Virus record (IMG/VR): IMGVR_UViG_3300042923_000769
Coordinates: 1 to 39,686 of that record
DNA: 39,686 nt
Direction: 5' to 3' (one strand)
Source: a virus
Part shown: positions 6,867 to 14,036 of the stretch, piece by piece
How positions within the stretch are numbered: position 1 is the first letter of the stretch
Layout: the number at the start of each line of letters is the position of its first letter
The notes under the pieces: generated by a model
Told to the model about the DNA's origin: nothing
Database searches by the model: none
What the model saw: the letters and a program-made list of their open reading frames with translations, nothing else
Translations under genes and position numbers: made by a program

Positions 6867-8144
6867 ATGCACGAAGCGTATATTACAAGAGTTAAAAATT
6901 TAAGAAATCATTCTAATGCAGACCGATTACGAGTTTGCGAATGTTTTGGAAACACAACAATTGTTGGTTTAGATATAGAAGAAAATGAATTGGTTTTGTA
7001 TATCCCAACAGACCTTGCCGTTGGTGTTGAATTTGCTGAAAAGAATAATTTATTACGCAAAAAAGACGAACAAGGAAACAATGTTGGTGGATTCTTAGAC
7101 CCAATCAACCGAAACGTAACAACAATTAAATTGCGTGGAGAGAAATCAGATGGGTTAATTCTTAAATTAAAAAGTCTATCAGACTTCACAGATATTGCAA
7201 AGTTAAAAGAAGGCGATAGAATTACTATTTTAAACAAAATTACTATCGTAGAGAAGTATGTACCGAAACGTGCTAATTCAAATAATGGTTTGCCAAATAG
7301 ACTAAAGGAAAAGAAAGTTAAAATTGTTGAATTCCCTTTATTCCAAGAACATTTAGATACAAATCAATTAGTTTATAATATGGGTGATTTTAAAGAGGGT
7401 GACACTTGCTATATTACACTTAAAATGCACGGTACTTCAAGCAGGGTGGCACATACGGTTAGAAAAAACAATAAACAAAACTTTATTCAAAAGTTATTAA
7501 AATTAAAAACTAAACCGAAAAAATCTTGGGATTACGTTTCTGGTACAAGAAGAGTAGTGCTAACAGATTTTAATGGTGGATTTTATGGTAGTGATAAATT
7601 TCGTCAAGAATGGCATGATTTTTTTGTTGGTAAATTACCAAAAGGATTTTCTGTATATGGAGAAATAGTTGGATATACAGACACGGGAAAATTAATCATG
7701 TCTGAGTGTGACAACTCAAAAACAAAAGACAAGGAATTCATTAAACAATACGGTAAAACAACTAAATTTACATACGGTTGTGAAGAATGTCAAAATGATT
7801 TTTATGTCTACCGTATGACAATGACAAACGAAGACGGTGAAGTTATTGAAATTCCTTGGGAACAAGTTAAAAATTATTGTGAAAAGTTTGGTGTAAAACA
7901 CGTTCCAGAGTTTGAAAAATTCTTATTCACTACTAGAGAAGATTTAATGGAGAGAGTTGCAAAATTTGCAGACGGTGCTGACCCTGTTGGAAAGAATCAT
8001 ATTAGAGAAGGTATTGTTGTTAGAATTGATAATAAACAGAAGTTTACTGCATTTAAACACAAAAATTTCAGTTTCAAAGTATTGGAAGGCATTATTAAGT
8101 CTGATGCAGTCGAACCAGATATGGAAGAAAGCCAAGACTTGTAG
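6867..8144 (+). CDS. ATP-dependent RNA ligase, Rnl5/DraRnl-like
   Basis: 425 residues. The N-terminal ~125 residues form an OB-fold-like domain (ending LRGEKSDGLILKL), as in the Deinococcus radiodurans RNA ligase. The nucleotidyltransferase domain follows: motif I KMHGTS with the AMP-accepting Lys186, motif IIIa FSVYGEIVGY, motif IV IREGIVVRI and motif V AFKHKNFSFKV. It seals 5'-phosphate to 3'-OH RNA ends through ligase-AMP and RNA-adenylate steps. With the two preceding genes it completes a heal-and-seal RNA-repair set. Ribosome binding site AAGGGAG. Family assignment is strong; RNA rather than DNA specificity is from family knowledge. Confidence 0.87.
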   Translation: MHEAYITRVKNLRNHSNADRLRVCECFGNTTIVGLDIEENELVLYIPTDLAVGVEFAEKNNLLRKKDEQGNNVGGFLDPINRNVTTIKLRGEKSDGLILKLKSLSDFTDIAKLKEGDRITILNKITIVEKYVPKRANSNNGLPNRLKEKKVKIVEFPLFQEHLDTNQLVYNMGDFKEGDTCYITLKMHGTSSRVAHTVRKNNKQNFIQKLLKLKTKPKKSWDYVSGTRRVVLTDFNGGFYGSDKFRQEWHDFFVGKLPKGFSVYGEIVGYTDTGKLIMSECDNSKTKDKEFIKQYGKTTKFTYGCEECQNDFYVYRMTMTNEDGEVIEIPWEQVKNYCEKFGVKHVPEFEKFLFTTREDLMERVAKFADGADPVGKNHIREGIVVRIDNKQKFTAFKHKNFSFKVLEGIIKSDAVEPDMEESQDL

Positions 8145-8173
8145 TTGACAGATGTAAGAAATAATAGTATAAT
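8145..8173 (+). promoter_or_regulatory. conserved-spacer promoter site 6
   Basis: Consensus TTGACA and TATAAT, spacer GATGTAAGAAATAATAG (17). It begins at the base after the RNA ligase stop and drives the small membrane protein and lipoprotein genes. Confidence 0.83.
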
Positions 8174-8180
8174 AATATTA

Positions 8181-8198
8181 ATAAAAAGAAGATTTTAT
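8181..8198 (+). repeat. intergenic dyad ATAAAA-N6-TTTTAT, copy 5
   Basis: Perfect arms, spacer AGAAGA, followed by ACAG. It covers the expected transcription start of promoter site 6. Confidence 0.8.
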
Positions 8199-8239
8199 AC
8201 AGAAAAGATGAGAAATTAAAATAAGGAGAATTTGAAATA

Positions 8240-8350
8240 ATGACTAATTTTTTATTTATTGTAATTCCGTTTTTTGTAGTTATTTTTGCCTTGTGTTTAG
8301 ATGTAGCAGACCTAAGAGAACGAGTTAGAAAATTAGAAAGTAAAAACTAG
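8240..8350 (+). CDS. small single-pass membrane protein, 36 residues
   Basis: A short gene with a good ribosome binding site (AAGGAG at 8223-8228, 11 bases before ATG). The product starts MTNFLFIVIPFFVVIFALCL, a clear hydrophobic helix, and ends with a charged cytoplasmic tail (DVADLRERVRKLESKN). It lies between promoter site 6 and the lipoprotein gene, so both membrane proteins are probably made together. No function can be assigned; a partner or regulator of the lipoprotein is possible. Confidence 0.6.
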   Translation: MTNFLFIVIPFFVVIFALCLDVADLRERVRKLESKN

Positions 8351-8367
8351 AGAGGATTTTAAAAAAG

Positions 8368-8760
8368 ATGAAAAAAGTAAAAGTATTATTAACAGTTTTA
8401 GTAACAATGATTTTATTGGCAGGTTGCCAAACAGAAGCAGATAAGGTTAGTGAAAACCTTTCACTAGAAGCAGACAACTTTAATATTGTACGTCAATTAA
8501 CTGTGATTAACTGTATTCAAAGTGATGTGTTATTTCAAATGACAGGAAAGATGTCTATAAAGGTTGATGAAGCAGAAAAACAATTAGAAGTTACAGTTGA
8601 AGACGAATATGGAAGATACCAAAAACATTTTGTTGGTTTAAGTGACAATGTAACCTATACATTAGAACAGAAGAACTTCAAAAATGTTGATAAGTATAAA
8701 TACACGCTTAATTTTAATCCTAAAATGTGGATTCCTGTTGGCGTAGAGACAGTTGATTAG
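8368..8760 (+). CDS. phage beta-sandwich lipoprotein
   Basis: 130 residues with a lipoprotein signal peptide: positively charged MKKVK, a hydrophobic stretch and the lipobox LAGC, with lipidation at Cys20. The mature part (DKVSENLSLEADNFNIVRQL, KHFVGLSDNVTY) matches a family carried by mycobacterial and Gram-positive phages and annotated as beta-sandwich lipoprotein. Phage lipoproteins made early are often superinfection-exclusion factors on the host cell surface; that role is inferred here. The ribosome binding site is AGAGGATTT. Confidence 0.83.
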   Translation: MKKVKVLLTVLVTMILLAGCQTEADKVSENLSLEADNFNIVRQLTVINCIQSDVLFQMTGKMSIKVDEAEKQLEVTVEDEYGRYQKHFVGLSDNVTYTLEQKNFKNVDKYKYTLNFNPKMWIPVGVETVD

Positions 8761-8821
8761 GTAGCAATAATGTGGAGAGGGTAATCCTGCTCCAGTACAT
8801 ATCAAAAAGGAGGTATGGATG

Positions 8822-9031
8822 ATGGAGAAGCCAAGTTGGGGCAGAGTAATGGAAATGTTTTACGCAGATTCAGACCAATTTATAGAACGGTTGTATGAGG
8901 GTGGAGTTAAAATATTGGAGAAAGAACGTATTCCAAAACTAATTGACAAGGCTCTAGCGGATGGTGACAAAGAATCGTTCATGCAACTTACTAATAAAAT
9001 GAGGGGATGTACTAATGGATTGGACAAATAA
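8822..9031 (+). CDS. hypothetical protein, 69 residues
   Basis: Not recognised. Starts at either ATG 8819 or the adjacent ATG 8822; 8822 gives better spacing (8 bases) to the very strong AAAAAGGAGG at 8804-8813. Charged, helical, soluble (EKPSWGRVMEMFYADSDQFIERLYEGG). It overlaps the next gene by 17 bases in another frame. Confidence 0.65.
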   Translation: MEKPSWGRVMEMFYADSDQFIERLYEGGVKILEKERIPKLIDKALADGDKESFMQLTNKMRGCTNGLDK

Positions 9032-9209
9032 TTCAAAAGAAAGACCTAAATCAAGCAAACTAATTCTGTTTAGAATTATCGGCTCTCATTTCTATGTTGG
9101 GTTTAAAGCGGAAGATGACATTTATTTTCCTATAAGTGGTGGATTTCAGTTTTCTAAAAAAGAAGTAACACATTGGGTATATATTGAAGAACCGAAAAGG
9201 GGAATATGA
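9015..9209 (+). CDS. small protein, DUF551-like
   Basis: 64 residues. The start (MDWTNNSKERPKSSKLILF) and the end (VTHWVYIEEPK) follow the pattern of DUF551 phage proteins, which begin W-x-x-x-x-x-x-P and finish VTHWMPLPEPP. The start overlaps the upstream gene and has AGGGGA upstream. The stop TGA overlaps the ATG of the yopX-like gene (ATGA). Function of the family is unknown. Confidence 0.65.
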   Translation: MDWTNNSKERPKSSKLILFRIIGSHFYVGFKAEDDIYFPISGGFQFSKKEVTHWVYIEEPKRGI

Positions 9210-9580
9210 TGGATAGATATTTATTTAGGGGTAAGAGAAAATACGACAACGAATGGATTGTAGGTCACTTATTTATATTAAACGATAAAACTTTTATTTC
9301 TGTTGATAGTGGTTGTTATTATGGAAGAACTCATTTAATTGAAGATAGTTTTGAAGAAGTTATTCTAAAAACGGTAGGTCAGTGTTCTGGTGAATCAGAT
9401 TGCGATGATAAATTAATTTTTGAAGGCGATATTTGTGAAATTTGGATGGGTAGAGATAAACAAAAATCTCCTTACATTGTCGAAGATTTAAGAGATTTAT
9501 ATTTAGATTTAAATCATGCAGATTCCTATAATCGTATTTCAAAAATAAAAGTTATTGGGAATATTCACAATAAAGAATAG
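9206..9580 (+). CDS. YopX-family protein
   Basis: 124 residues. The order YLFRGKRKYDNEWIVGHL, TVGQCSGESDCDDKLIFEGDICEI and KIKVIGNIHNKE is diagnostic of YopX (PF09643), a widespread phage family of unknown molecular role named after an SPbeta gene. The typical GxxDxxGxxIYEGD motif is recognisable as SGESDCDDKLIFEGD. AAAAGGGGAATATG gives the ribosome binding site. A dyad repeat begins at the base after the stop. Confidence 0.85.
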   Translation: MMDRYLFRGKRKYDNEWIVGHLFILNDKTFISVDSGCYYGRTHLIEDSFEEVILKTVGQCSGESDCDDKLIFEGDICEIWMGRDKQKSPYIVEDLRDLYLDLNHADSYNRISKIKVIGNIHNKE

Positions 9581-9598
9581 ATAAAATTCCCATTTTAT
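9581..9598 (+). repeat. intergenic dyad ATAAAA-N6-TTTTAT, copy 6
   Basis: Perfect arms, spacer TTCCCA, followed by ACA. It begins right after the YopX stop codon. Confidence 0.8.
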
Positions 9599-9619
9599 AC
9601 AAAAAAGGAGATAGATAAA

Positions 9620-9928
9620 GTGACAGAATCTTTAATGCATGAAGAAATTATTAAAAAAATTAATGAATCACCAGAATTTTGTCCAATCACAGGTATGTAT
9701 CGTTGTGATAAATACTTAATAGACAATAAAGTTGTATATCTTCCAAACCCTGCATATGATGCTTATACTTTACCAACTTATAATATAGACGAAAAAGCGT
9801 TTTATCATACACGTTATAATATGGATGATGATTTTTCTGAATGGGAAGAGCATTTATGCGATTTAGAAAATTTAACAGAAAGAGAAGACTTTGAGTTAAT
9901 TAAAAAGTTTTACAATATAAAAGATTGA
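9620..9928 (+). CDS. hypothetical protein, 102 residues
   Basis: Not recognised. GTG start with AAAAAAGGAG 10 bases upstream. Acidic, aromatic-rich sequence (PAYDAYTLPTYNIDEKAFYHTRYNMDDDFSEWEEHLCDLENL), rich in Tyr, Asp and Glu, no membrane segment. The acidity could suit a DNA-mimic type inhibitor, but nothing specific supports this. The TGA stop shares a base with a dyad repeat. Confidence 0.7.
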   Translation: MTESLMHEEIIKKINESPEFCPITGMYRCDKYLIDNKVVYLPNPAYDAYTLPTYNIDEKAFYHTRYNMDDDFSEWEEHLCDLENLTEREDFELIKKFYNIKD

Positions 9929-9945
9929 TAAAAGTCTTATTTTAT
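9928..9945 (+). repeat. intergenic dyad ATAAAA-N6-TTTTAT, copy 7
   Basis: Perfect arms, spacer GTCTTA, followed by TAAG in place of ACAG. It shares one base with the upstream stop codon. Confidence 0.8.
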
Positions 9946-9964
9946 TAAGATGGGAGAAAAATAA

Positions 9965-10165
9965 ATGAAAAAGTTTAGATATTCAACATTAGAAGAAGGA
10001 ATATATCAAGGGAATTGGCATTGGTTTTTAGATGGAGTTAGAGTCACAAACGATTATGATGACGTAAAACCATTGACATATATTTTAAATCAATTAGGGC
10101 AAGATGGTTGGCAACTTGTATCGACTCATATCCATAAACAGTGGATTTTAATGCAAGAATATTAA
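9965..10165 (+). CDS. small DUF4177-like protein, 66 residues
   Basis: The segment ILNQLGQDGWQLVSTHIHKQWILMQ fits DUF4177-type small proteins (L-N-x-L-G-x-x-GW-x-L-V). Function unknown. Weak ribosome binding site GGGAG about 10 bases upstream. Its TAA overlaps a dyad repeat. Confidence 0.65.
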   Translation: MKKFRYSTLEEGIYQGNWHWFLDGVRVTNDYDDVKPLTYILNQLGQDGWQLVSTHIHKQWILMQEY

Positions 10166-10182
10166 TAAAAGAGAGGTTTTAT
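10165..10182 (+). repeat. intergenic dyad ATAAAA-N6-TTTTAT, copy 8
   Basis: Perfect arms, spacer GAGAGG. The spacer is itself purine-rich and lies 9 bases before the next ATG, so it may double as the ribosome binding site. Confidence 0.8.
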
Positions 10183-10184
10183 CA

Positions 10185-10436
10185 ATGTCTGACAATGAAC
10201 TAAAAGAGTATCTTGAAATAAATCACATTAAATCAAACGACGTTTTTATAGATTTAAACAATTTTTTAGAAAAAACAATAGATAATTATTCATCTTTGAT
10301 GAACAGTTTATATGAACAAGATGACCAAAGATGGATACATAAAAATGAAAGAATGATGGCATTCATGACTACACAAAACATTCTTGATTGTTTAATTAAG
10401 AAACACACAGTTGACCCAAGCAAGGAGAGATTTTAA
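10185..10436 (+). CDS. hypothetical protein, 83 residues
   Basis: Not recognised. Helical, acidic, soluble (MSDNELKEYLEINHIKSNDVF). The only purine-rich stretch upstream is GAGAGG inside the dyad repeat, so the repeat could control its translation. The stop overlaps the next start (TAATG). Confidence 0.65.
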   Translation: MSDNELKEYLEINHIKSNDVFIDLNNFLEKTIDNYSSLMNSLYEQDDQRWIHKNERMMAFMTTQNILDCLIKKHTVDPSKERF

Positions 10437-10798
10437 TGCTTACATATGAAATGCAAGAACAAATAATTTCTGATTGTGCTAAACAACTAGGTTTAGACGC
10501 ACATGTTAGCCGAATGTTTCAAGGAAATAAAATTGGAACTTGTGCTATGAAATTTATGGACTATAAAAAAGATAAACCTTTCAAATCTTCTTACTTATGG
10601 TGTAATACTGTTGACGTTTGTTTTTACTTCGATTCTAACGATAAAGCATGTGCAACTATTTCCGCTAGGTGGTCACATGATAGTACAGACTTAACAGAAA
10701 ATAGAATAGACAAAGCAGTGGATTTAATCAAGAAAATGACTACATTAATGCAAGAAAAAGCAGAAAATATTGCAAAAATAGGTGAAATAAATGAATAA
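10436..10798 (+). CDS. hypothetical protein, 120 residues
   Basis: Not recognised. Mixed alpha/beta protein with DVCFYFDSNDKACATISARWS in the middle and a basic helical C-terminus. Coupled to the gene before it by TAATG overlap, with AAGGAGAG just upstream. A dyad repeat overlaps its last codons. Confidence 0.65.
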   Translation: MLTYEMQEQIISDCAKQLGLDAHVSRMFQGNKIGTCAMKFMDYKKDKPFKSSYLWCNTVDVCFYFDSNDKACATISARWSHDSTDLTENRIDKAVDLIKKMTTLMQEKAENIAKIGEINE

Positions 10799-10812
10799 AA
10801 TGGAAGTTTTAT
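10795..10812 (+). repeat. intergenic dyad ATAAAA-N6-TTTTAT, copy 9
   Basis: Perfect arms, spacer TGGAAG, then CAAG. The left arm contains the TAA stop of the upstream gene. Confidence 0.8.
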
Positions 10813-10840
10813 CAAGAAATAGAGATGGTAAATAGTACAA

Positions 10841-11230
10841 ATGAAAAAGATACTTTATAAAGATTATCTTAACAATAACAATCGTTATGTTGATTTTGTT
10901 AATTTGGCTAACGATATTTATAATATATTAGTACATAATGAACAGGTGGAATTATCATTTAAACACGATTCTTGTTTTGATGAAACTGGAATTAAATTAA
11001 TTTTTGTTCATTTATTAAGATTAACTACAATTAACAAAATAGTAGGAAATTTATATATATCAGAGTCTCGAAATGATATTAATGAATGGATGTGGCATGG
11101 TTTTAGATGGGCAAAAGAAGATGAGAAAGGCTCGTGGAGATTACCAAAAAGAATGTCTGGAAATGGTTGGATTAAACCAACAGATGATATTTCAAAATTT
11201 TGGATTTCACATGAAGAGGATAAAATATAA
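10841..11230 (+). CDS. hypothetical protein, 129 residues
   Basis: Not recognised. N-terminal helical part, a hydrophobic beta strand (IKLIFVHLLRLTTINKIVGNLYI), then a Trp-rich basic C-terminus (WMWHGFRWAKEDEKGSWRLP). There is a passing likeness to STAS-like phage proteins, too weak to name. Its stop is directly followed by the ATG of the DNA ligase gene. Confidence 0.65.
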   Translation: MKKILYKDYLNNNNRYVDFVNLANDIYNILVHNEQVELSFKHDSCFDETGIKLIFVHLLRLTTINKIVGNLYISESRNDINEWMWHGFRWAKEDEKGSWRLPKRMSGNGWIKPTDDISKFWISHEEDKI

Positions 11231-12526
11231 ATGGCAAATACTATAGAAAGTCTATACAATATTTTTAAAGAATTACAGAATGATAGTAGTCGTACAGGGA
11301 AAGAATTTATCCTTGAACAAGAAAAAGATAATAAATTATTTAAAGAAGTTTTACAATTTGTGTATAATCCTCTGATTGTCGTTGGCTTATCAGATAAAAA
11401 GATTAACAAGACTGTTGAACTAATTTCAACAATAGCAAGTTATGATATTCGTACAATATTCAACTATTTATTACAGAACAATACAGGAACAGACAAAGAC
11501 ATTGCTATTGTACAAAATTATATTGGTCTATTCTCAAATGAAAAAATAAGAAATTTTATAAAAGAAGTTTTAACAAAGTCTATCAAATGCGGTCTCACGT
11601 CTAAAACGATTTGTAAAGTTTATGGTAAAGGTTTTATTCCAGAGTGGAACGTACAACAAGCACACCCAATTGATAAATGCAAATTAAAGAAAAATGAATG
11701 GATATGTTTGGGATTAAAGTTGAATGGTGTTAGGTCAACTCTACATGATGACATTTTTAAATCACGACAAAACAAAGAAATGACAGGATACAATCATATA
11801 AAAATAGATATTGAATCTATTGATTGGCTTAATAACTATGTTATAGACGGAGAATTGATTAGAAAAAATATTGACGGTGTTTCTGATAATGAGAATTTTA
11901 GATTAACAACAAGTATTGTGAATTCAGATAAAGAAAGTAAACCAGAAATTGAATTTGTCATATTTGACATTGTTCCTAAAAATGAGTTTGCTAAAGGAGA
12001 GAGTTCATTAAAACTAAGAGACAGATTACAACAATTAAAAACATTACAAACAAATATTGACGAATTAAGATTAAAAAACATAAGAACATTTCCTATTTAT
12101 TATGAAGGAACAGACCATTCTCAAGTTGATAAATATCTTGAAATAGTTGACAAAGAAGGTCTGGAAGGCTTAATGTTGTTGAGAAATGAAACGTATAAGT
12201 GCAAAAGACATAATGGTATTTTGAAAGTTAAGTCTTTTAAATCTTCTGACTGTAAAATCATTGGATATGAAGTTGGCACTGGTAAATATAAAGGCATGTT
12301 GGGAAGTTTTGTTATTGATTTTAAAGGTAATTCTGTAAATGTTGGTAGTGGTCTTACAGATGAACAAAGAACAATATATTGGAATGACAGAGAATCATAT
12401 ATTGGAAAAATACTTGAAGTTAAATATAAAGAAGAAAGTAAAGATAGTAAAACAGGATTAGTTTCTTTACAATTTCCGACTTTTATAGCAATCAGAACAG
12501 ATAAAACAAAACCAAGTTACGAGTAA
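11231..12526 (+). CDS. ATP-dependent DNA ligase
   Basis: 431 residues. Seals nicks in phage DNA. The adenylation domain shows motif I KLNGVR with nucleophile Lys163, motif III YVIDGELI, motif IV EGLMLL and motif V LKVKSFKS. An OB-fold domain follows (VGSGLTDEQRTIYW, then LEVKYKEESK near the end). The N-terminal 150 residues are helical and unassigned, as in T4- and T7-type phage ligases with an extra DNA-binding part. Motif I has Asn where Asp is usual (KxDG). SPbeta also carries an ATP-dependent ligase, in a host whose own ligase uses NAD. Confidence 0.9.
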   Translation: MANTIESLYNIFKELQNDSSRTGKEFILEQEKDNKLFKEVLQFVYNPLIVVGLSDKKINKTVELISTIASYDIRTIFNYLLQNNTGTDKDIAIVQNYIGLFSNEKIRNFIKEVLTKSIKCGLTSKTICKVYGKGFIPEWNVQQAHPIDKCKLKKNEWICLGLKLNGVRSTLHDDIFKSRQNKEMTGYNHIKIDIESIDWLNNYVIDGELIRKNIDGVSDNENFRLTTSIVNSDKESKPEIEFVIFDIVPKNEFAKGESSLKLRDRLQQLKTLQTNIDELRLKNIRTFPIYYEGTDHSQVDKYLEIVDKEGLEGLMLLRNETYKCKRHNGILKVKSFKSSDCKIIGYEVGTGKYKGMLGSFVIDFKGNSVNVGSGLTDEQRTIYWNDRESYIGKILEVKYKEESKDSKTGLVSLQFPTFIAIRTDKTKPSYE

Positions 12527-12534
12527 ACCAAACC

Positions 12535-12563
12535 TTGACTAGAGCAACAAATAATGATATAAT
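12535..12563 (+). promoter_or_regulatory. conserved-spacer promoter site 7
   Basis: TTGACT, spacer AGAGCAACAAATAATGA (17), TATAAT with extended -10 TGA. The next bases run straight into a hairpin and T-rich stretch. Confidence 0.83.
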
Positions 12564-12570
12564 TATTATA

Positions 12571-12640
12571 CAGTTAAGAGACAGTGTAATTTCGATACAA
12601 TAATAAAAAGCGAAAAAACACACTGTTTCTTATTTTTTAT
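12571..12640 (+). ncRNA. candidate structured leader or small RNA with terminator-like end
   Basis: Starts at the expected start of transcription from site 7. An outer stem pairs AAGAGACAGTGT (12576-12587) with ACACTGTTTCTT (12620-12631), one G-T pair; an inner stem pairs TTTCG (12590-12594) with CGAAA (12611-12615). ATTTTTTATTT follows. It would make a roughly 65-base RNA or an attenuator for the downstream HTH gene. No coding region lies in 12527-12672. Confidence 0.55.
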
Positions 12641-12672
12641 TTCATACAAAATACAAATAGGAGATACAAAAT

Positions 12673-13266
12673 ATGCAAAAACAATCACCCGAAAGTGTAA
12701 TTAAGTCTTATAAAAATGGCAAAGAATTCACTACTATCTCAAGAAAAACTAATCTACCATTAAATGAAGTTGTTACTATAATTGAAGAATATAAGATTGC
12801 TAATACCATTGGGGAAGAAATTACTAGTCCTCACCAAATTAATGACGAACTTGCAGACGTTATCCGCACTCGATACATAAATGAAATTCCACAAACACAA
12901 ATAGCAAAAGAACTTGATATCTTATTATATCCTATACGTAGTATTTGTAATAAAGCAAATTCAGACCTTGGGAGTAAAGCGAGTTTTGAAGACAAATACA
13001 CGTTGATTGAGAATGTCACAAACTTAAATGAATGTCCCCATTGTACAAATAAACGATTACATAAGTTTGAAACATTAATTGAGAGAAGAGATGTTGAAGG
13101 CATGTATTGTGAACGATGTAGTAATGAGTATTTTAAATTAGTGGAAAAAGCACAAAAAAATGAAGAAGAAAAAGATGAAGAAGAAAACGAAGAAACTGAC
13201 AAAGAAGCAGGAAAAGCAGAAGATATTGTAAAAGTTTATAAGATTAATTTTGAGTATATTGATTAA
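12673..13266 (+). CDS. HTH and zinc-ribbon protein, probable transcription regulator
   Basis: 197 residues. Two helix-turn-helix-like segments (about 6-40, with SRKTNLPLNEVVTIIEEY, and about 58-95, with TQIAKELDILLYPIRSICNKA), a zinc-ribbon pattern CPHC (121-124) and CERC (146-149), and an acidic low-complexity tail (163-184). This build suits a DNA-binding regulator, for example of middle or late genes, but it matches no family I can name. The promoter, hairpin leader and AGGAG site upstream indicate its own transcription unit. Confidence 0.75.
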   Translation: MQKQSPESVIKSYKNGKEFTTISRKTNLPLNEVVTIIEEYKIANTIGEEITSPHQINDELADVIRTRYINEIPQTQIAKELDILLYPIRSICNKANSDLGSKASFEDKYTLIENVTNLNECPHCTNKRLHKFETLIERRDVEGMYCERCSNEYFKLVEKAQKNEEEKDEEENEETDKEAGKAEDIVKVYKINFEYID

Positions 13267-13285
13267 GTTTAAGTTTTGACAATGT

Positions 13286-13314
13286 TGGATAAGTACAAAT
13301 AATTATGGTATAAT
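13286..13314 (+). promoter_or_regulatory. conserved-spacer promoter site 8
   Basis: TGGATA, spacer AGTACAAATAATTATGG (17), TATAAT with extended -10 TGG. Drives thyX. A TTGACA at 13276 sits too far upstream to be the -35. Confidence 0.7.
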
Positions 13315-13367
13315 TATAAAGTAAAATTAATTTACATTCCAAAATAATACAGAGAGGATTTGAACAA

Positions 13368-13997
13368 ATGAAAATAATCGAACCTAGTGTAGAATTCGTT
13401 ACCTGCACTCCGAATATCGGACAGGTAATAGAACTTGGGGCGAGAAACTGCTATAAATCGGAAAATAAGATTGATGTAGGAACGGATGAAAAACTGTTTA
13501 ATCAGATTGTAAAACAAAATCATCACAGTTCAGTTGCAGAGCATGGAAGTATCACGGTTCGAATCATCACAGATAGAACAATGTTGGCTCAAATTACACG
13601 ACACAGAATGTTTTCATATAGTGTGGAAAGTCAACGATATTGTAATTATTCAAAAGACAAATTTGGTAGTGAAATAACCTTCATTAAACCATATGAATTG
13701 ATGGTAGATGCAGAGCAAGAGTACATCTGGTCAAGTGCAATGTATGATGCAGAGATTCATTATTTCGCATTATTATCAAACGGTTGCAAACCAGAGGTTG
13801 CTAGGGCAGTTCTTCCAAACTCTACTAAAACAGAAATCATTATGACAGGTAATGTTCGCTCGTGGAGAAACTTCTTTCAATTAAGAATGTCAAATCACGC
13901 CCAATCAGATATTCAGCATTTATCAAAACTGATTCACCAAGCAATGATAGACAACGGAGTTCCAAAATATTTATTTAATGATTTAATAAACGATTAA
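13368..13997 (+). CDS. thyX: FAD-dependent thymidylate synthase
   Basis: 209 residues. Makes dTMP from dUMP using methylene-tetrahydrofolate and FADH2. The signature RHRMFSYSVESQRY at 78-91 is the ThyX motif RHRxxSxxxxSxRY, and HHSSVAEHG (52-60) and the C-terminal NFFQLRMSNHAQSDIQ are also typical. Ribosome binding site AGAGAGG. It receives dUMP from the phage dUTPase encoded upstream. DHFR follows, an uncommon pairing, since ThyX releases tetrahydrofolate and does not need DHFR to recycle it. Confidence 0.95.
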   Translation: MKIIEPSVEFVTCTPNIGQVIELGARNCYKSENKIDVGTDEKLFNQIVKQNHHSSVAEHGSITVRIITDRTMLAQITRHRMFSYSVESQRYCNYSKDKFGSEITFIKPYELMVDAEQEYIWSSAMYDAEIHYFALLSNGCKPEVARAVLPNSTKTEIIMTGNVRSWRNFFQLRMSNHAQSDIQHLSKLIHQAMIDNGVPKYLFNDLIND

Positions 13998-14016
13998 TTA
14001 ATAAAAATAAAAATGT

Positions 14017-14034
14017 ATAAAAGGGGAATTTTAT
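14017..14034 (+). repeat. intergenic dyad ATAAAA-N6-TTTTAT, copy 10
   Basis: Perfect arms, spacer GGGGAA. The spacer carries the only good ribosome binding site for the DHFR gene, whose ATG is at 14037, so the dyad could block its translation when folded or bound. Confidence 0.8.
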
Positions 14035-14036
14035 CA

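Noticed and set aside
13276-13281. TTGACA at 13276 as -35 of the thyX promoter
   Set aside because: It is 27 bases from the TATAAT; the family spacing of 17 points to TGGATA at 13286.
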